From contig CM026390.1 in assembly GCA_014843695.1 (NCBI GenBank), forward strand, positions 12,564,904-12,628,903: 64,000 nt of DNA, in the 5' to 3' direction. The position numbers and the translations under genes are program-made. Below the pieces are notes generated by a model. The model saw only the letters and a list, made by a program, of their open reading frames with translations, was not told where the DNA came from and made no database searches. Positions 12,106-22,042 of the stretch are shown here, one piece after another. How positions within the stretch are numbered: position 1 is the stretch's first letter; the number at the start of each line of letters is the position of its first letter. The stretch comes from Archivesica marissinica (Eukaryota; Mollusca; Bivalvia; Venerida; Vesicomyidae).

Positions 12106-12352
12106 TGTGTGTTTTACGTTTATTTATCGTCGCTACCGGTTGCCCATATGAGCGACGCCTCCTGAAGAGATTAGTCATTTTAGATTTATGGAGGATAGTG
12201 CAATGATACAGACAGATACCCATTCTAGAGCCTCCTCTGGTTCTTTTACGGTAAAGACCTCGGTTTAACGTCCCATCTGAAATATTGTTAATTTTATTAG
12301 GGTCAGACGGGGGATCGAACCTGCGATCCCTGGATTACCAGTCGAGGTTGGT
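12106..12352 (-). mobile_element. SINE family A copy
   Basis: Reverse orientation. The tRNA-like head at the right includes GGGATCGCAGGTTCGATCCC (B-box), then a body with TGGTTCTTTTACG in reverse, and a tail with GGTAGCGACGATAAATAAAC. The head of better copies reads as a tRNA with anticodon-loop GGT (Thr-like). Transcribed by Pol III and mobilised by a LINE, from general SINE knowledge. Confidence 0.8.
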
Positions 12353-12479
12353 TGCTTCGGGATGATGATGATTGAGCTTATTTACCCTCGTCTCCGGCGA
12401 ACCATATGGGCGAGTGTACTAAGAAGTTTAGTTGACACGCATAAATTATAGACTAAGGTGATTAAGTTGTGTGTGTTAA
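12353..12479. other. Spacer with CATATGGGCGAGTGTACTAAG motif
   Basis: Short unassigned segment. A related stretch (GGGCGACTGAGTTTTCTAAG) is found near 53190, hinting at another low-copy dispersed repeat. Confidence 0.25.
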
Positions 12480-12835
12480 TAATACGATTTGAATGCTCAG
12501 CCCGGCCATAAATTAGGCTACAAGCACCAAAATGTATAGGGTCAGTACAGGAGTCACTCTATACTGTCTCACATCTCATATTCGTAAGTATATGAATATG
12601 TTTGATGCATAATATTATTTGCATGTTCAGCCCGGCCATAGATTAGGCTACAAGCACCAGACTATATATAGTCGGTACAGGAGTCACGCTGTACCAACAC
12701 GCATCTTAATTCTATAATGTGTGAATTAGATGAGTAATGTTATTTGATAACTCAGCCCCACCATAACTTAGGCTACAAGCATCAAAATACATAGGATCTG
12801 TTTAGGAGTCACTCTAAACTGTCCTCGTATCTCTT
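12480..12835. repeat. Tandem repeat of about 130 bp, three diverged copies
   Basis: Three copies share CTCAGCCCGGCCATAAATTA (or close variants), TAGGCTACAAGCAC and CAGGAGTCACTCTA, at about 12495, 12625 and 12752. Copies are clearly diverged, so the array is old. Confidence 0.75.
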
Positions 12836-14090
12836 GTAATTATATATCTTTTCCATGTTCGCTAATCTCTATGTCCTCGCATGCGGGGCCAATTCTCGAC
12901 CCGATTTATTATGCCTCTCGCCGTTTATATGTCTTTTTTATTATGGTTCAAGCAGTCACAAATCTCCAAAAACGGACATCAGAAACAGTTTAACGTTTGA
13001 ATGTTTTCGGCTAGATCCAGCGTTTGTAAGGATGTTTTTCATTGGTAGAAAAACTATCCGTTTTTTGGTCCTAGCTCGAACTGTTTACTGATTGGTTGAT
13101 TTACTATCCGTCTTTGAAGCCTAGCTCAGAGCAAATTTGTGACCGCAAGAACCTGTACTCATGTTAATAATACAAACTGTGACTATGACTAAAATAATTA
13201 CATACTTTTTCGTTAAAATATACAATGTTTTAATGAAAACATTACTCCTAGCTTATTGTTATCTACACTTGAATATTTCATATCAGTTCAAGAGGCTATA
13301 TATAACCATAACATTCTGTAGATATATAATGTTGTGGTTCTATAATCCTATGTTAGCATTTTAAATGTTTGTGCCCATATGATCTGTCTGCTGATGTTTT
13401 CTCAACAGCCTAATATGTGGTCTGAATATACTTTGCAAACAAATATAAGCACATCAGACACTTTCACTGAACCCAGGATACAATGTGCTCCATTTATATA
13501 TTTACAAGGGTTCAGTGTACATAGTAAAATAGTAAAAATAAAGATGTATATAATGTACAAAAGTTGAAGTCTTTATGACATAATAGGCTATTAGAGCAGA
13601 TTATCATGTCCCATTCCCAAATATAGGTTAAAGATGAAAGCCTCAGGAACTTAAAGTTAAAAGTCTCTCTGCCTATTGTGCAAAAGATAGTAAAAACAAA
13701 CATCTATTTGCACGAATAAATATTGTCATATATAAATAGAAATGTATTTTATAAATTTATTTATTTATATATATGATACATTGTTAACCATGTAAGATTA
13801 TGATTTTATGTAATATGTATAATCGTCTGCTATGTAATATGTATAATCGTCTGCTATTATTTTCGCGCCTAAATTATCAGTTCTCTGTTTGCGCGGGAAC
13901 ATTTTCACTACCGAGTGCAGGTGGTCAGTTATGTAAGAATATAGCCGCTTTATAGATGACAGAGAAACAAGTCATAATATTGTATAACATTACAGATGTT
14001 TGTCGCCGTTATGTCTGTGATAGATGTTAATTTTGCTATTTAAGAAATGAGAAATGATGAAGAAATTAGTGCATTATTATCCTGCCAAGG
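12836..14090. other. AT-rich non-coding sequence
   Basis: No gene supported; short open frames look random. A perfect 24-bp tandem duplication lies at 13808-13831 and 13832-13855. A GC-richer patch at about 13860-13920 precedes the Harbinger-like unit. Confidence 0.4.
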
Positions 14091-14198
14091 CCCCGAGGTT
14101 ATACAACTTTTTTGATCTCCGCTCTAAACTCGACTCAAAACTCAAACTCGCTGGAGTTTTGAGACAGAATCGTAGGTTATAAAACCTTTTGAGACTGT

Positions 14199-14232
14199 AC
14201 TCAGTTGAGCATGAGATCATGCTCAACTGAGT
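14199..14232. repeat. Perfect 16-bp-arm palindrome
   Basis: ACTCAGTTGAGCATGA, a 2-bp spacer (GA), then its exact reverse complement. It sits 115 bp before the Myb/SANT start codon, inside the left end of the Harbinger-like unit. It may be a subterminal transposase-binding or cruciform-forming site. Confidence 0.85.
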
Positions 14233-14785
14233 TTAACTCTTTCGTATGGAGGCTTAAAAAGCCATAACCGGAAGCGTCACGCATCGTCTGCGCGCACAAT
14301 AAGTACTTCCATAATGTCGTCAATGATTAAAGATGATGCGGGCTTTCAATCAAAACATAGATGGTCAGAGGCGGAAGAACTAACGTTGATAGATTTGGTT
14401 ATTCCTCAAGAGGATATGTTGTTTGGAGCCAAGGACCCTCCAAACACAAATCCATTGAAAAATTGAGGGAGGATGTGTGGATTAATTAATGTTGCCGAAA
14501 AACGTAATGCGTAAGTTTGATAATATTCTCTGTTGTCACCCCCATTGTGTACCCCTTCACTGACACTGCTAGCAGTAACTTCCCTTAGTTTTACATTCAA
14601 AGGGTCACGGTCCGATCTACACACAAAATAATAATTCCTGTCTGTTTGTTTTGGAGATTAAAGTTGCAACGGTGTCTTAATTAATTTAACACTGATTAAA
14701 GTTGGAGGAATACAATATATAGAATGGATATGTTATCCTTTCTCGCGGTTGGTCAGTAGACCTAAATCTACAAGTAAGTGAAGGT

Positions 14786-15115
14786 AAATGAAGTGTAAAT
14801 GTTTATATATATCCTTGAATACACACAATGTGGTGTGATTAGGCGGTGGAAGTAGAATCAATGCATGCTCATTGTGTCTCAAATACAGAATATCGTGGTA
14901 AATGAAGTGTAAATGTTTGTGTGTATTCAAGTATATATATCCTTGAATACACACAATGTGGTGTGATTAGGCGGTGGAAGTAGAATCAATGCATGCTCAT
15001 TGTGTCTCAAATACAGAATATCGTGGTAAATGAAGTGTAAATGTTTATATATATCCTTGAATACACACAATGTGGTGTGATTGGGCGGTGGAAGTATAAT
15101 CAATGCATGCTCATT
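14786..15115. repeat. Tandem repeat of 115-128 bp, three copies
   Basis: Three near-identical copies starting GAAGTGTAAATGTTT at about 14790, 14904 and 15032, containing CACAATGTGGTGTGATTAGG and AATCAATGCATGCTCATT. The second copy has a short extra insert (TGTGTGTATTCAA). They lie in an intron of the Myb/SANT gene, perhaps replacing a lost exon. Confidence 0.85.
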
Positions 15116-15549
15116 TTGTATTATGTTGAATAGAATAGAATGTAATTTTTTAATATTACGATTGAATACACACAAGATATTGTTTGTGTGTAATATTGGC
15201 TAGAATCGTCACAACACCTACATCTACTTCATCGTTGGAAACAGTCCGGTGTCTCATGTGTACGCCCATAGCGCATTCAGTCAGTTGTATATTAACCAAC
15301 ACCCCGAAGAAGCTGACCAGTGCGCGTAGCTTTGCATATGATGTAAGAACCGTTGTCATAATCATAAATGTCATAATCTGGTGTTTTTTTCAGCAAAAGA
15401 GAAAATAGATAAGCGGAGGACCTCCACAAAAAGGACTGGGGGAGGGAAGGAGCCTCCTCACCTTACGAAGGGTGAGGAGGCCATAGCCCTCGCTTTTAAA
15501 GACAGGCCAGGGATGACAGGTTTATCTGTATCTGTCGATACAGATGATA

Positions 15550-16282
15550 GTAAGGATAATTTAATGTGACATTTGTAGCTTTCCTTCCATCAATGACTCT
15601 CTGTTTACACATAAAACGTAAACATGTGGCTTCTACGTCAAGCTCACACTCAAAGCAGCATTACATCGTATGAAGTAAAAGATATTTGAAAAAATCAACT
15701 TTTACGTATTGGTAGCAATGATATTTTGTACGCTTCTGTGCATTTGGTAAACAGTATTTGTTGGCGATAAAACAAACTCGAAACTGAAAGTAGGACTATA
15801 TGCCTCCCTTTGGTAGCATACGATTAAAGGGAGAACAGACTGACAAATATGAATACTACTTTGCTTGTATTCAGTGTAATACGGTCATCTCATGTCTTAC
15901 ATGTACACACGTATAATACCATGATTGGTTAAGAGAATAATCCTTATAATTGGTAATTTAAACTTTATAGTACATGTATGCATAATATGCATTATATTTG
16001 AATTGATACATAGCGCTAAGAAGAGAAGCATCCATGATATTTGTTTATTAAAGTGAACGGCGAATAATAATTAACTCATACACATAGAAAACTCTTGTTA
16101 TCTTATATGGCCACTCATGACAATAATGCTTTCACTGTTCATTAAGTGAATTACAATTCAATCATTCATTAAAACAAACATATATCCTCTTAATATTATT
16201 ATGATCAGATGGTGTATCAAACATGTTATCATAGGAGGATGAACTCTGACTCTGTCTATTATGCAGCTCATGTCAATTTCAG
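15550..16282. other. Intron of the Myb/SANT gene
   Basis: GT-AG bounded, no second gene inside. Nothing recognisable beyond AT-rich sequence. Confidence 0.45.
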
Positions 16283-16440
16283 ATTCTACTACACTAGCCA
16301 CTGTCGATAGTGACAGTATGGACGACCAGGCTCCCATTGTTCCATCTGTTGAACAAGCCGGATGCAGTAGCATCATGGATACTTCGGGTGAGTGTGTTAA
16401 TTAAGCCAACACTAGTACATATAGTTTTATAACCTCGGGG

Positions 16441-16813
16441 TCAGGAGGCATCTAAGGAATAAATGTAACTCACTTTTAAAGATAGATACTGTTTCTATGA
16501 TAGTTAGAAAAATTAATATTTAAAGAAGTATTAACTCTTAAATATTAAAGTCGTATTAAATACGTGAACGGAAGATAATTAGGCCGTTTAAGAAACGATT
16601 GTTTTGGCTAATATATCTATTGGAATAGTTTGATGAAGGAAGGAAATTAATTAAAATAGTCATATGGGACGATTATGAACATATGGAAATAGCGAGGCGA
16701 ACAATAAGATACGAGATATTACGAATATATGATACATGTAATAATATAAATTAAAGGCGATTGTTATAAATTATATTATACAAAGGAAAATGATAGACTG
16801 TGTTGAGTTATAA
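16441..16813. other. Unassigned AT-rich spacer
   Basis: No gene or repeat recognised between the Harbinger-like right end and the 74-bp repeat. Confidence 0.4.
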
Positions 16814-17036
16814 ATTATTGAAGGATCATAGCGAAAACCCCTAGACATCGCCAGCGAGTCTACGATAGGATATACCCTGGTTAGAACATTATTGAAGGAC
16901 CGTAGAGAAAACCCCTTGACAACACCAGCAAGTCTACGATAGGATAGACCCTGGTTAGAGCATTATTGAAGGACCGTAGAGAAACCCCCTAGACAACTCC
17001 AGCGAGTCTACGATAGGATAGACCCTGGTTAGAGCA
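16814..17036. repeat. 74-bp tandem repeat, three copies
   Basis: Copies begin ATTATTGAAGG at 16814, 16888 and 16962 and contain AGTCTACGATAGGATA and CCCTGGTTAGA. Copies two and three are closest to each other. Confidence 0.85.
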
Positions 17037-17460
17037 TTTGTACCGGACAATATATAATAACAGAAAGAGAGGTTTGCCACACTGCGGTACAATACAAAAT
17101 GGTATTAAAAACTGAACTTCCATATCCGCAGGAAATGTTCTATCTATCTATCTATCTTCCGTTAATGTCGAACCCCTCGTAGACATGTTGCGCGTCAAAA
17201 ACCGCAAAGAAGTTAAAAGTATTGAGTAGTTAAAAGTATAATTTAAGAAAGTAATGAAAATAAGTTGTGGTAAAAGTTTAAAAGAAAATAAATATGTTCT
17301 ATTTATATAGTATATACAACGGTTTCCTTTCAGGGCCACGTTACAACTAACATTATAATATAAAAATAGATATATCATTTAATTTAAAACATTCGTTGGT
17401 AACGCACAGAGCAGAGTATTTAAGATACTGATTGTTTCCGTATTTCCTGATATATATATA
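17037..17460. other. Spacer before the intact Tc1 element
   Basis: No gene. Contains a short CTAT microsatellite near 17141-17156 and ends in the TA-rich target site of the transposon. Confidence 0.4.
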
Positions 17461-18973
17461 CTGAGTCAAAAAACAAACGATACCTGGTGTTTATGTGTCT
17501 ATAATTTCAACATTTATTAAGAAAATTCTTTGAAAATTCATAAGATGATAGTCCAACATGTTTGAAAGAGGAGCACATAAAGCATAATGAGCCTCCGAAA
17601 CTGTCTGCTGCGTGATGACGTAATTCGTCGGACAGGGGTCTAATGGAGTTTTCACACAGACGTCAATACCGAGTATGGGCACCATTTGCGTCTCTCACTG
17701 CAATGCACCGCCGTCGCATCGAACGGAAGAGTGTCTGAATCTCTTGCTGGTCAATATTTGTCCACTCCTGACGCAAAACATCCCTCAGTTGGTTTAACGT
17801 TACCGGCTGACGTCGTCTGACGCGGCGGTCTAACGTATCCCACAAATGTTCTATGGGTGACAAGTCTGGTGACAAAGCAGGCCACGGCAGGGTTTCAATA
17901 TTGTTCTGCTCCAATAATGTGGTGGAAATCCGAGCAGTATGACACCTGGCGTTGTCCTGTTGGAACAGTGTGACGTTTCTGTTGGCGTTAAAGAACGGCA
18001 CAACAACTGGCGCAAGGATCTCATCACAGTACCGCTGGGCGTTTAGGTTCCCGTCCACCACTAACAGTTCAGTGCGACTGCCGAAGGTGATACCGCCCCA
18101 CGCCATAACGCTTCCGCCCCCGAACAGATCGACCTGACGTACACATGCGTCGGCGTAACGTTCACCGCGTCTGCGATATACCCGCTCTCTGCCATCCGCT
18201 CGACGCAAACAGAACCGCGATTCATCGCTAAACATCACCGAATTCCACTGTAACCGAGTCCAGCGAGCACGTTCCGTCGTCCATTCCCGCCGTACGTCAC
18301 GGTGACGTCGTGTCAGGATGGGTCCAACGTATGGCCGATAGGCACGAATGCCACGTTCACCGAGCCGGTTCCTGACTGTTTGTGCACTGATGCGATTGTT
18401 GGTCATCCCAGGAGTAACGGCAGCTGTGTGCGTAGCAGGTAGGAACCGGTCACGTAAATGTGACGTCCGAATGTGACGGTCCTGTTCACGCGTCGTCACA
18501 CGTGGTCGACCAGATCTTGGACGGTCGTCCACCGATCCATGTGTTCGATAACGTCGAAGTAGACGTGTTATCGTGATCCGCGTAACCCCGAGTCGATTTG
18601 CGACGTCACGCTGACGTAAACCGCCGTCAATCATGCCAATGGCACGCATTCTCTGATTGCGGTTTAGCCTAGGCATTTTGTTAGAGGTAACAATGGGTAT
18701 GTAAGGTGTTTTTCCTCGATGATAATGCAATACCAGTACAATAAACCGGTTTTCCGATTTGTACATGTGCAGGAAGTTGTCTTTGTTGAGGAGCACGTGC
18801 AAATCGGAAATTCGGCGTTCCAGGATTATCGGGTGTTTATTTACCTGTGTTTATGGTTGGCTGACATTGCAATAAGATACCCGGTACTGATACGTAATAA
18901 TATATTAAACCTTTCTGTGGTTGTATCCGTTTTACGTCATTTTTAGTTTGGTATCGTTTGTTTTTTGACTCAG
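17461..18973 (-). mobile_element. Intact Tc1-like transposon, 1513 bp
   Basis: Perfect 24-bp terminal inverted repeats at 17461-17484 (starting CTGAGTCAAAAAACAAACG) and 18950-18973, flanked on both sides by TA (17459-17460 and 18974-18975), the target duplication of Tc1/mariner elements. Encloses one uninterrupted transposase on the minus strand. Sub-terminal regions are 178 bp and 273 bp. Every visible part is intact, so the copy may be young or active. Confidence 0.95.
17663..18676 (-). CDS. Tc1-like transposase, intact, 337 aa
   Basis: DDE transposase that would excise and reinsert its element at TA dinucleotides in the nucleus. The start is set at the ATG at 18676 (MPRLNRNQRMRAIG), the conserved start of this family; an upstream in-frame extension of 42 codons looks like read-through of the leader. 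Residues 1-45 form the first helix-turn-helix (VANRLGVTRITITRLLRRYR), GRPRV at 56-60 is the linker hook, and a second helix-turn-helix spans about 65-120. Catalytic residues are D151 (MFSDESRF), D241 (FQQDNARCHTA) and E276 (SPIEHLWD), DD34E spacing. The GGGSVMAWGGI glycine-rich box is at about 186-196. It ends NGAHTRY. Length is normal for Tc1-type enzymes (about 340). No frameshift, stop or intron. It could act in trans on related copies. Confidence 0.95.
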   Translation of the reverse strand: MPRLNRNQRMRAIGMIDGGLRQRDVANRLGVTRITITRLLRRYRTHGSVDDRPRSGRPRVTTREQDRHIRTSHLRDRFLPATHTAAVTPGMTNNRISAQTVRNRLGERGIRAYRPYVGPILTRRHRDVRREWTTERARWTRLQWNSVMFSDESRFCLRRADGRERVYRRRGERYADACVRQVDLFGGGSVMAWGGITFGSRTELLVVDGNLNAQRYCDEILAPVVVPFFNANRNVTLFQQDNARCHTARISTTLLEQNNIETLPWPALSPDLSPIEHLWDTLDRRVRRRQPVTLNQLRDVLRQEWTNIDQQEIQTLFRSMRRRCIAVRDANGAHTRY

Positions 18974-18988
18974 TATATATATATATAT

Positions 18989-19440
18989 TAGGGATGGCAA
19001 CGAATGTTCGAATATTCGAATATTCGTTCGAACGTCCGAATATTCGAATATTAAAACCATATTCGAATATTAAAAAAAAAATTCAAATCAAATTTTAATC
19101 AATTGCAGTTAAATCCTAACTTAAAAGGGTATATATGTTTGTTTAAATTTCAATCAATTAAGTTTCGAAAACAAAGAATGACCCAATGCGTGCCCGAAGG
19201 TGCGAAATGTCATCGCGATTTGGCTCCAAATAACAAAGGAGGGTGATGACATGTTGTTCACACCTTACAGGGGTCACTAATTGATTAATGCAGTCTATTT
19301 GACGGGACACAAACTGAGAAGCATTTGTTTTACAGGTACTAACTGTAGTGGAAATCGAAAGTTGGAGAAATTTGCGAATATTCGGATGATCTTCCGAATG
19401 AATATTCGAATATCACAATCACCATTCGTTGCCATCCCTA
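18989..19440. mobile_element. MITE with TAGGGATGGCAACGAATG inverted ends
   Basis: An 18-bp end, TAGGGATGGCAACGAATG, at 18989-19006 is matched by its exact reverse complement at 19423-19440. If the outer TA is the target duplication, the element is 18991-19438. The left interior is dense in CGAATATTCG palindromes. No coding capacity. It lies 13 bp from the intact Tc1 element, across a TA run. Ends resemble hAT-like termini, but no 8-bp duplication is seen, so the superfamily is open. Confidence 0.75.
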
Positions 19441-19442
19441 GT

Positions 19443-19690
19443 TTATACAAATATATCATAGTTCGATTGCGAAACAAGTTCTTTCAACTTATGTTAATCA
19501 TCCTCAAGACCTCATTCCTGATGTAATCCATTGCCACGAGGGAGAGAGAAGAGGAAACATGGAATTTAAAATGCCTTGTCTACGAGCACAACCGTAACGG
19601 TTCCAGTGGGGCTCGAACTACGGATCGTTCGCACCTGTAGCGATCGCGCAACCACTGAACTATCACGCCTATCCCTCCACATTTGTCAGG
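19443..19690 (-). mobile_element. SINE family C copy
   Basis: Reverse orientation: tail (CGATTGCGAAACAAGTTCTT, then TTAATCATCCTC) at left; body with GAGGGAGAGAGAAGAGG and CACAACCGTAACGG; head with TGGGGCTCGAAC (B-box) and CGCACCTGTAGCGATCG at right. Confidence 0.8.
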
Positions 19691-20009
19691 ACAGGTCTGA
19701 CCATGTTATCCTGTGTTTGTACATGTATATAAAAGGTAACCTTTGCAGCAAAGGTAGGACAACACGGCCAGACGTTATCTCAAGCTCAAACGATCTGATT
19801 GGTTGATTCTGATATTTTTACTCAAATCTTGAGATTAGAGAACAGTTTTATAACCGGCAGGCCTGGTCGACTATGTAGCTTGAATACGCAGGTAACTTGG
19901 CTATTGCAATGCTCTTTAGAGCAACCTATTCGAAGTCTGCGGATTCAGTCAAACATAAATGAGCAACATAACCTGTGGTATGTGTAGCTCCATTTCTAGT
20001 GTAGCTTAG
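19691..20009. other. Unassigned spacer
   Basis: No gene or repeat recognised. Ends in GCTTAGGCCACAGGGATTCGG, the start of the 45-bp repeat. Confidence 0.4.
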
Positions 20010-20252
20010 GCCACAGGGATTCGGCGCGTTTGGGGGTACTCGTATATAAATTTAAGTACAGGGATTCGGCGCGTTTGTGGGTACTAGTATATACATTTAA
20101 GTACAGGGATTCGGCGCGTTTGGGGGTACTAGTATATATATTTAAGTACAGGGATTCGGCGCGTTTGGGGGTACTAGTATATACATTTAAGTATTGGGAT
20201 TCGGCGCGTTTGGGGGTACTAGTATATACATTTAAGTACAGGGATTCGGTTA
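20010..20252. repeat. 45-bp tandem array, five copies
   Basis: Five copies of a 45-bp unit with CAGGGATTCGGCGCGTTTG, GGGGTACTAGTATATA and TTTAAGTA. A single copy closed by an inverted end is found at 31538-31598, so the array probably grew from a small palindromic element. Confidence 0.9.
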
Positions 20253-20608
20253 AACCTGTCAGATTACTTCTTGATCCCAACCAGATTGTCCAGTTCTTGC
20301 ATATATTACTCAGGTAGTGTCTCCCTTGATAACTGGACATATTCTAGAGGAAGACTTAGCGAGAAAGTGTTCGATAAAACGTACATGTGCCGGGGTCATA
20401 CTATTTCGATCTTATACGATGTTGTTTGTGCAAAGCTCGACCATGAATTGATCTAAGGTGAGTGTTGTGATTGCGACAGCACCCATATTGAATTCCAACT
20501 GAAAGTCCTATGCAAATGTCGCACTGTTCCACATAGTAATGTATACCGTTTTCAAGCAGTAGCTTGTAAAACATCGATTGACAACTGGTGTTCTGCATCG
20601 TAGATGCG
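20253..20608. other. Unassigned spacer
   Basis: No gene supported; short open frames on both strands look random. Confidence 0.4.
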
Positions 20609-21066
20609 TGGCAGTCGTTATAGCTCAGTGGTAGAGCGTTCGCTTTAGGTGCGATAGGCCCGGAGTTCTCGCCCAGCTGGAGCCGTTACAGACACTGTAG
20701 TACAGTCGTTAACACGTTTGACTGGTAATCTAGGGATCGCAGACTCGATCCCCCGTCTGACCCTAATACAATTAACGGTCTTTCAGATGGCACTTTAAAC
20801 CGAGGTCTCGTGTCGGTGCTTTACACCGTGCACGTAAAAGAACCAGTCTATCATTGCACTATCCTCAAAAAATCTAAAATGACTAATCTCTGTAGGAAGC
20901 GTCACTCACATGGGTAACCGGTAGCGACGATAAATAAACATAAAACACACACCGGAGCCGTTACGAATGTTCCCTTACGCAAAGACAATTAAATTCCACA
21001 TGCCTCTTTTCTCTCCCTCGTGGCGATGGATTCCATCATGCGGTAACGAGAGTGATTAATATAAGT
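20609..21066 (+). mobile_element. SINE family C copy split by a SINE A insertion
   Basis: Head at 20612-20689 (GTTATAGCTCAGTGGTAGAG A-box, then CCGGAGTTC) stops at GGAGCCGTTAC. The same GGAGCCGTTAC restarts at about 20948 and continues with the C body (CACATGCCTCTTTTCTCTCC) and tail (GAGAGTGATTAATATAAGTT). The 11-bp repeat is the target-site duplication made by the family A insertion. Confidence 0.85.
20690..20947 (+). mobile_element. SINE family A copy inserted in a SINE C
   Basis: Head with GTAGTACAGTCGTTAACACG and ATCGCAGACTCGATCCC, body with AGGTCTCGTGTCGGTGCTTT, tail with GGTAGCGACGATAAATAAAC. Flanked by direct repeats GGAGCCGTTAC. Confidence 0.85.
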
Positions 21067-22042
21067 TATAGGTACTCCAGTTTCTGCCAACACGAATTAC
21101 AACATGTACGCCTCCATTCACAGACAACCGGAGTGACTACTAACAGTTGTTAAAACACTGTCATGACGTCATACCTTTATACTTGCAGTCCATGATTAAT
21201 AATATTGGACTGCTGTCAAAAGGCCAGAGTGCTATATTAAATCCTAAACGTACATGTACGAAATTAACAATTTTAATTAGTAGGATCGTGTTATATAAGT
21301 GTGTGTTTTAAATAAGATATAAGCCTCAAACATATCCAATATGTAAAATAATGGTACTGTCTTCGACGCAACGCACCTCACACAGTCCAATATTTGACAT
21401 ATTGGATCATTTTCGGCTTATATCCTATACTTATAGTTTGTTTCGCAATCGAAGTAAATTAAATAAGGTTTGTATTTTATACTATATACGTTGGAAGCAC
21501 AGTTGTTGTGCAACAACATGCACGTGTATTATCGATTTATAAATGATTGATGACTTTGTAACTGAGTGTGCAGTATTGGATAATATATAAACGTGTTTAA
21601 AACGTTTTTAAACGGATTCACATGGAGTACTGGGTACCGTGTATAGCCTACGTATTACGGAATCATTCACTTAATTTGGTTTGTTGTTTGTTTTGTGTGT
21701 GGTTTTTTTTTTTTTTTTTTTGGTGTGGTTGTTGTTGTTTGTTTTCGGTACAACAATATACACTGAATATACATATATATGAACTGAAATTACCCAGTCA
21801 ACAATTTTTGAAAAATCCATTCTCATTCCAACTAGGGGCGCAACGATTAATCGACTTAAAATTTGCAAATGGTCAAGATTAAAGGGTTTTCTTAGTTTTT
21901 CGATTAAAATTGATAATTCGACTTGTGTATCCAAAGCGAAAACAACACGTTCGCATATACATACTGTAGTACAGGTATCGCACACTTGTAAATATAATTC
22001 GAAAAAGGATCCAGGTACATATACCTACTGGTAGTACAGGTA
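21067..22042. other. Spacer with homopolymer and a possible transposon end
   Basis: No gene. A T run is at about 21703-21721. TAGGGGCGCAACGATTAATC near 21833 looks like a hAT-like transposon end, but its partner was not found. GTAGTACAGGTATC-type sequence recurs near 21968 and 22032 (about 60 bp apart). Confidence 0.4.

Larger units (their letters stand above)
14314..16404 (+). pseudogene. Myb/SANT-like DNA-binding protein, spliced, damaged
   Basis: Exon 1 (14314-14510) starts MSSMIKDDAGFQSKHRWSEA; the SANT-like helix region continues with EELTLIDLV and, after small frame errors around 14460-14490 (in-frame TGA at about 14464), a Trp-containing third helix. The donor is GTAAGT at 14511. A later exon, 15394-15549, after a TTTTTTTCAG acceptor, gives basic KEKIDKRRTSTKRTGGGKEP and AFKDRPGMTGLSVSVDTDD, like the linker of NAIF1/Harbinger Myb proteins. 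Its donor GTAAGG at 15550 joins in phase to the last exon, 16283-16404 (acceptor TCAATTTCAG), coding an acidic tail ending SIMDTSGECVN. Exon 1 and exon 15394 do not match in phase, so one exon is probably missing; a three-copy repeat (14786-15115) lies in that intron. Likely function: binding transposon ends and recruiting transposase. Splicing is inferred only from sequence. Confidence 0.6.
14091..16440 (+). mobile_element. Harbinger-like unit with Myb/SANT gene
   Basis: CCCCGAGGTTATACAAC at 14091-14107 and the inverted ATAGTTTTATAACCTCGGGG at 16421-16440 match over about 17 bp with one or two mismatches. They enclose a spliced Myb/SANT-like gene whose stop codon (16402-16404) lies 18 bp inside the right end. 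PIF/Harbinger transposons carry such a DNA-binding protein besides their transposase; no transposase is present here. A clean 3-bp target duplication was not found, so the class is an inference. Confidence 0.5.
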
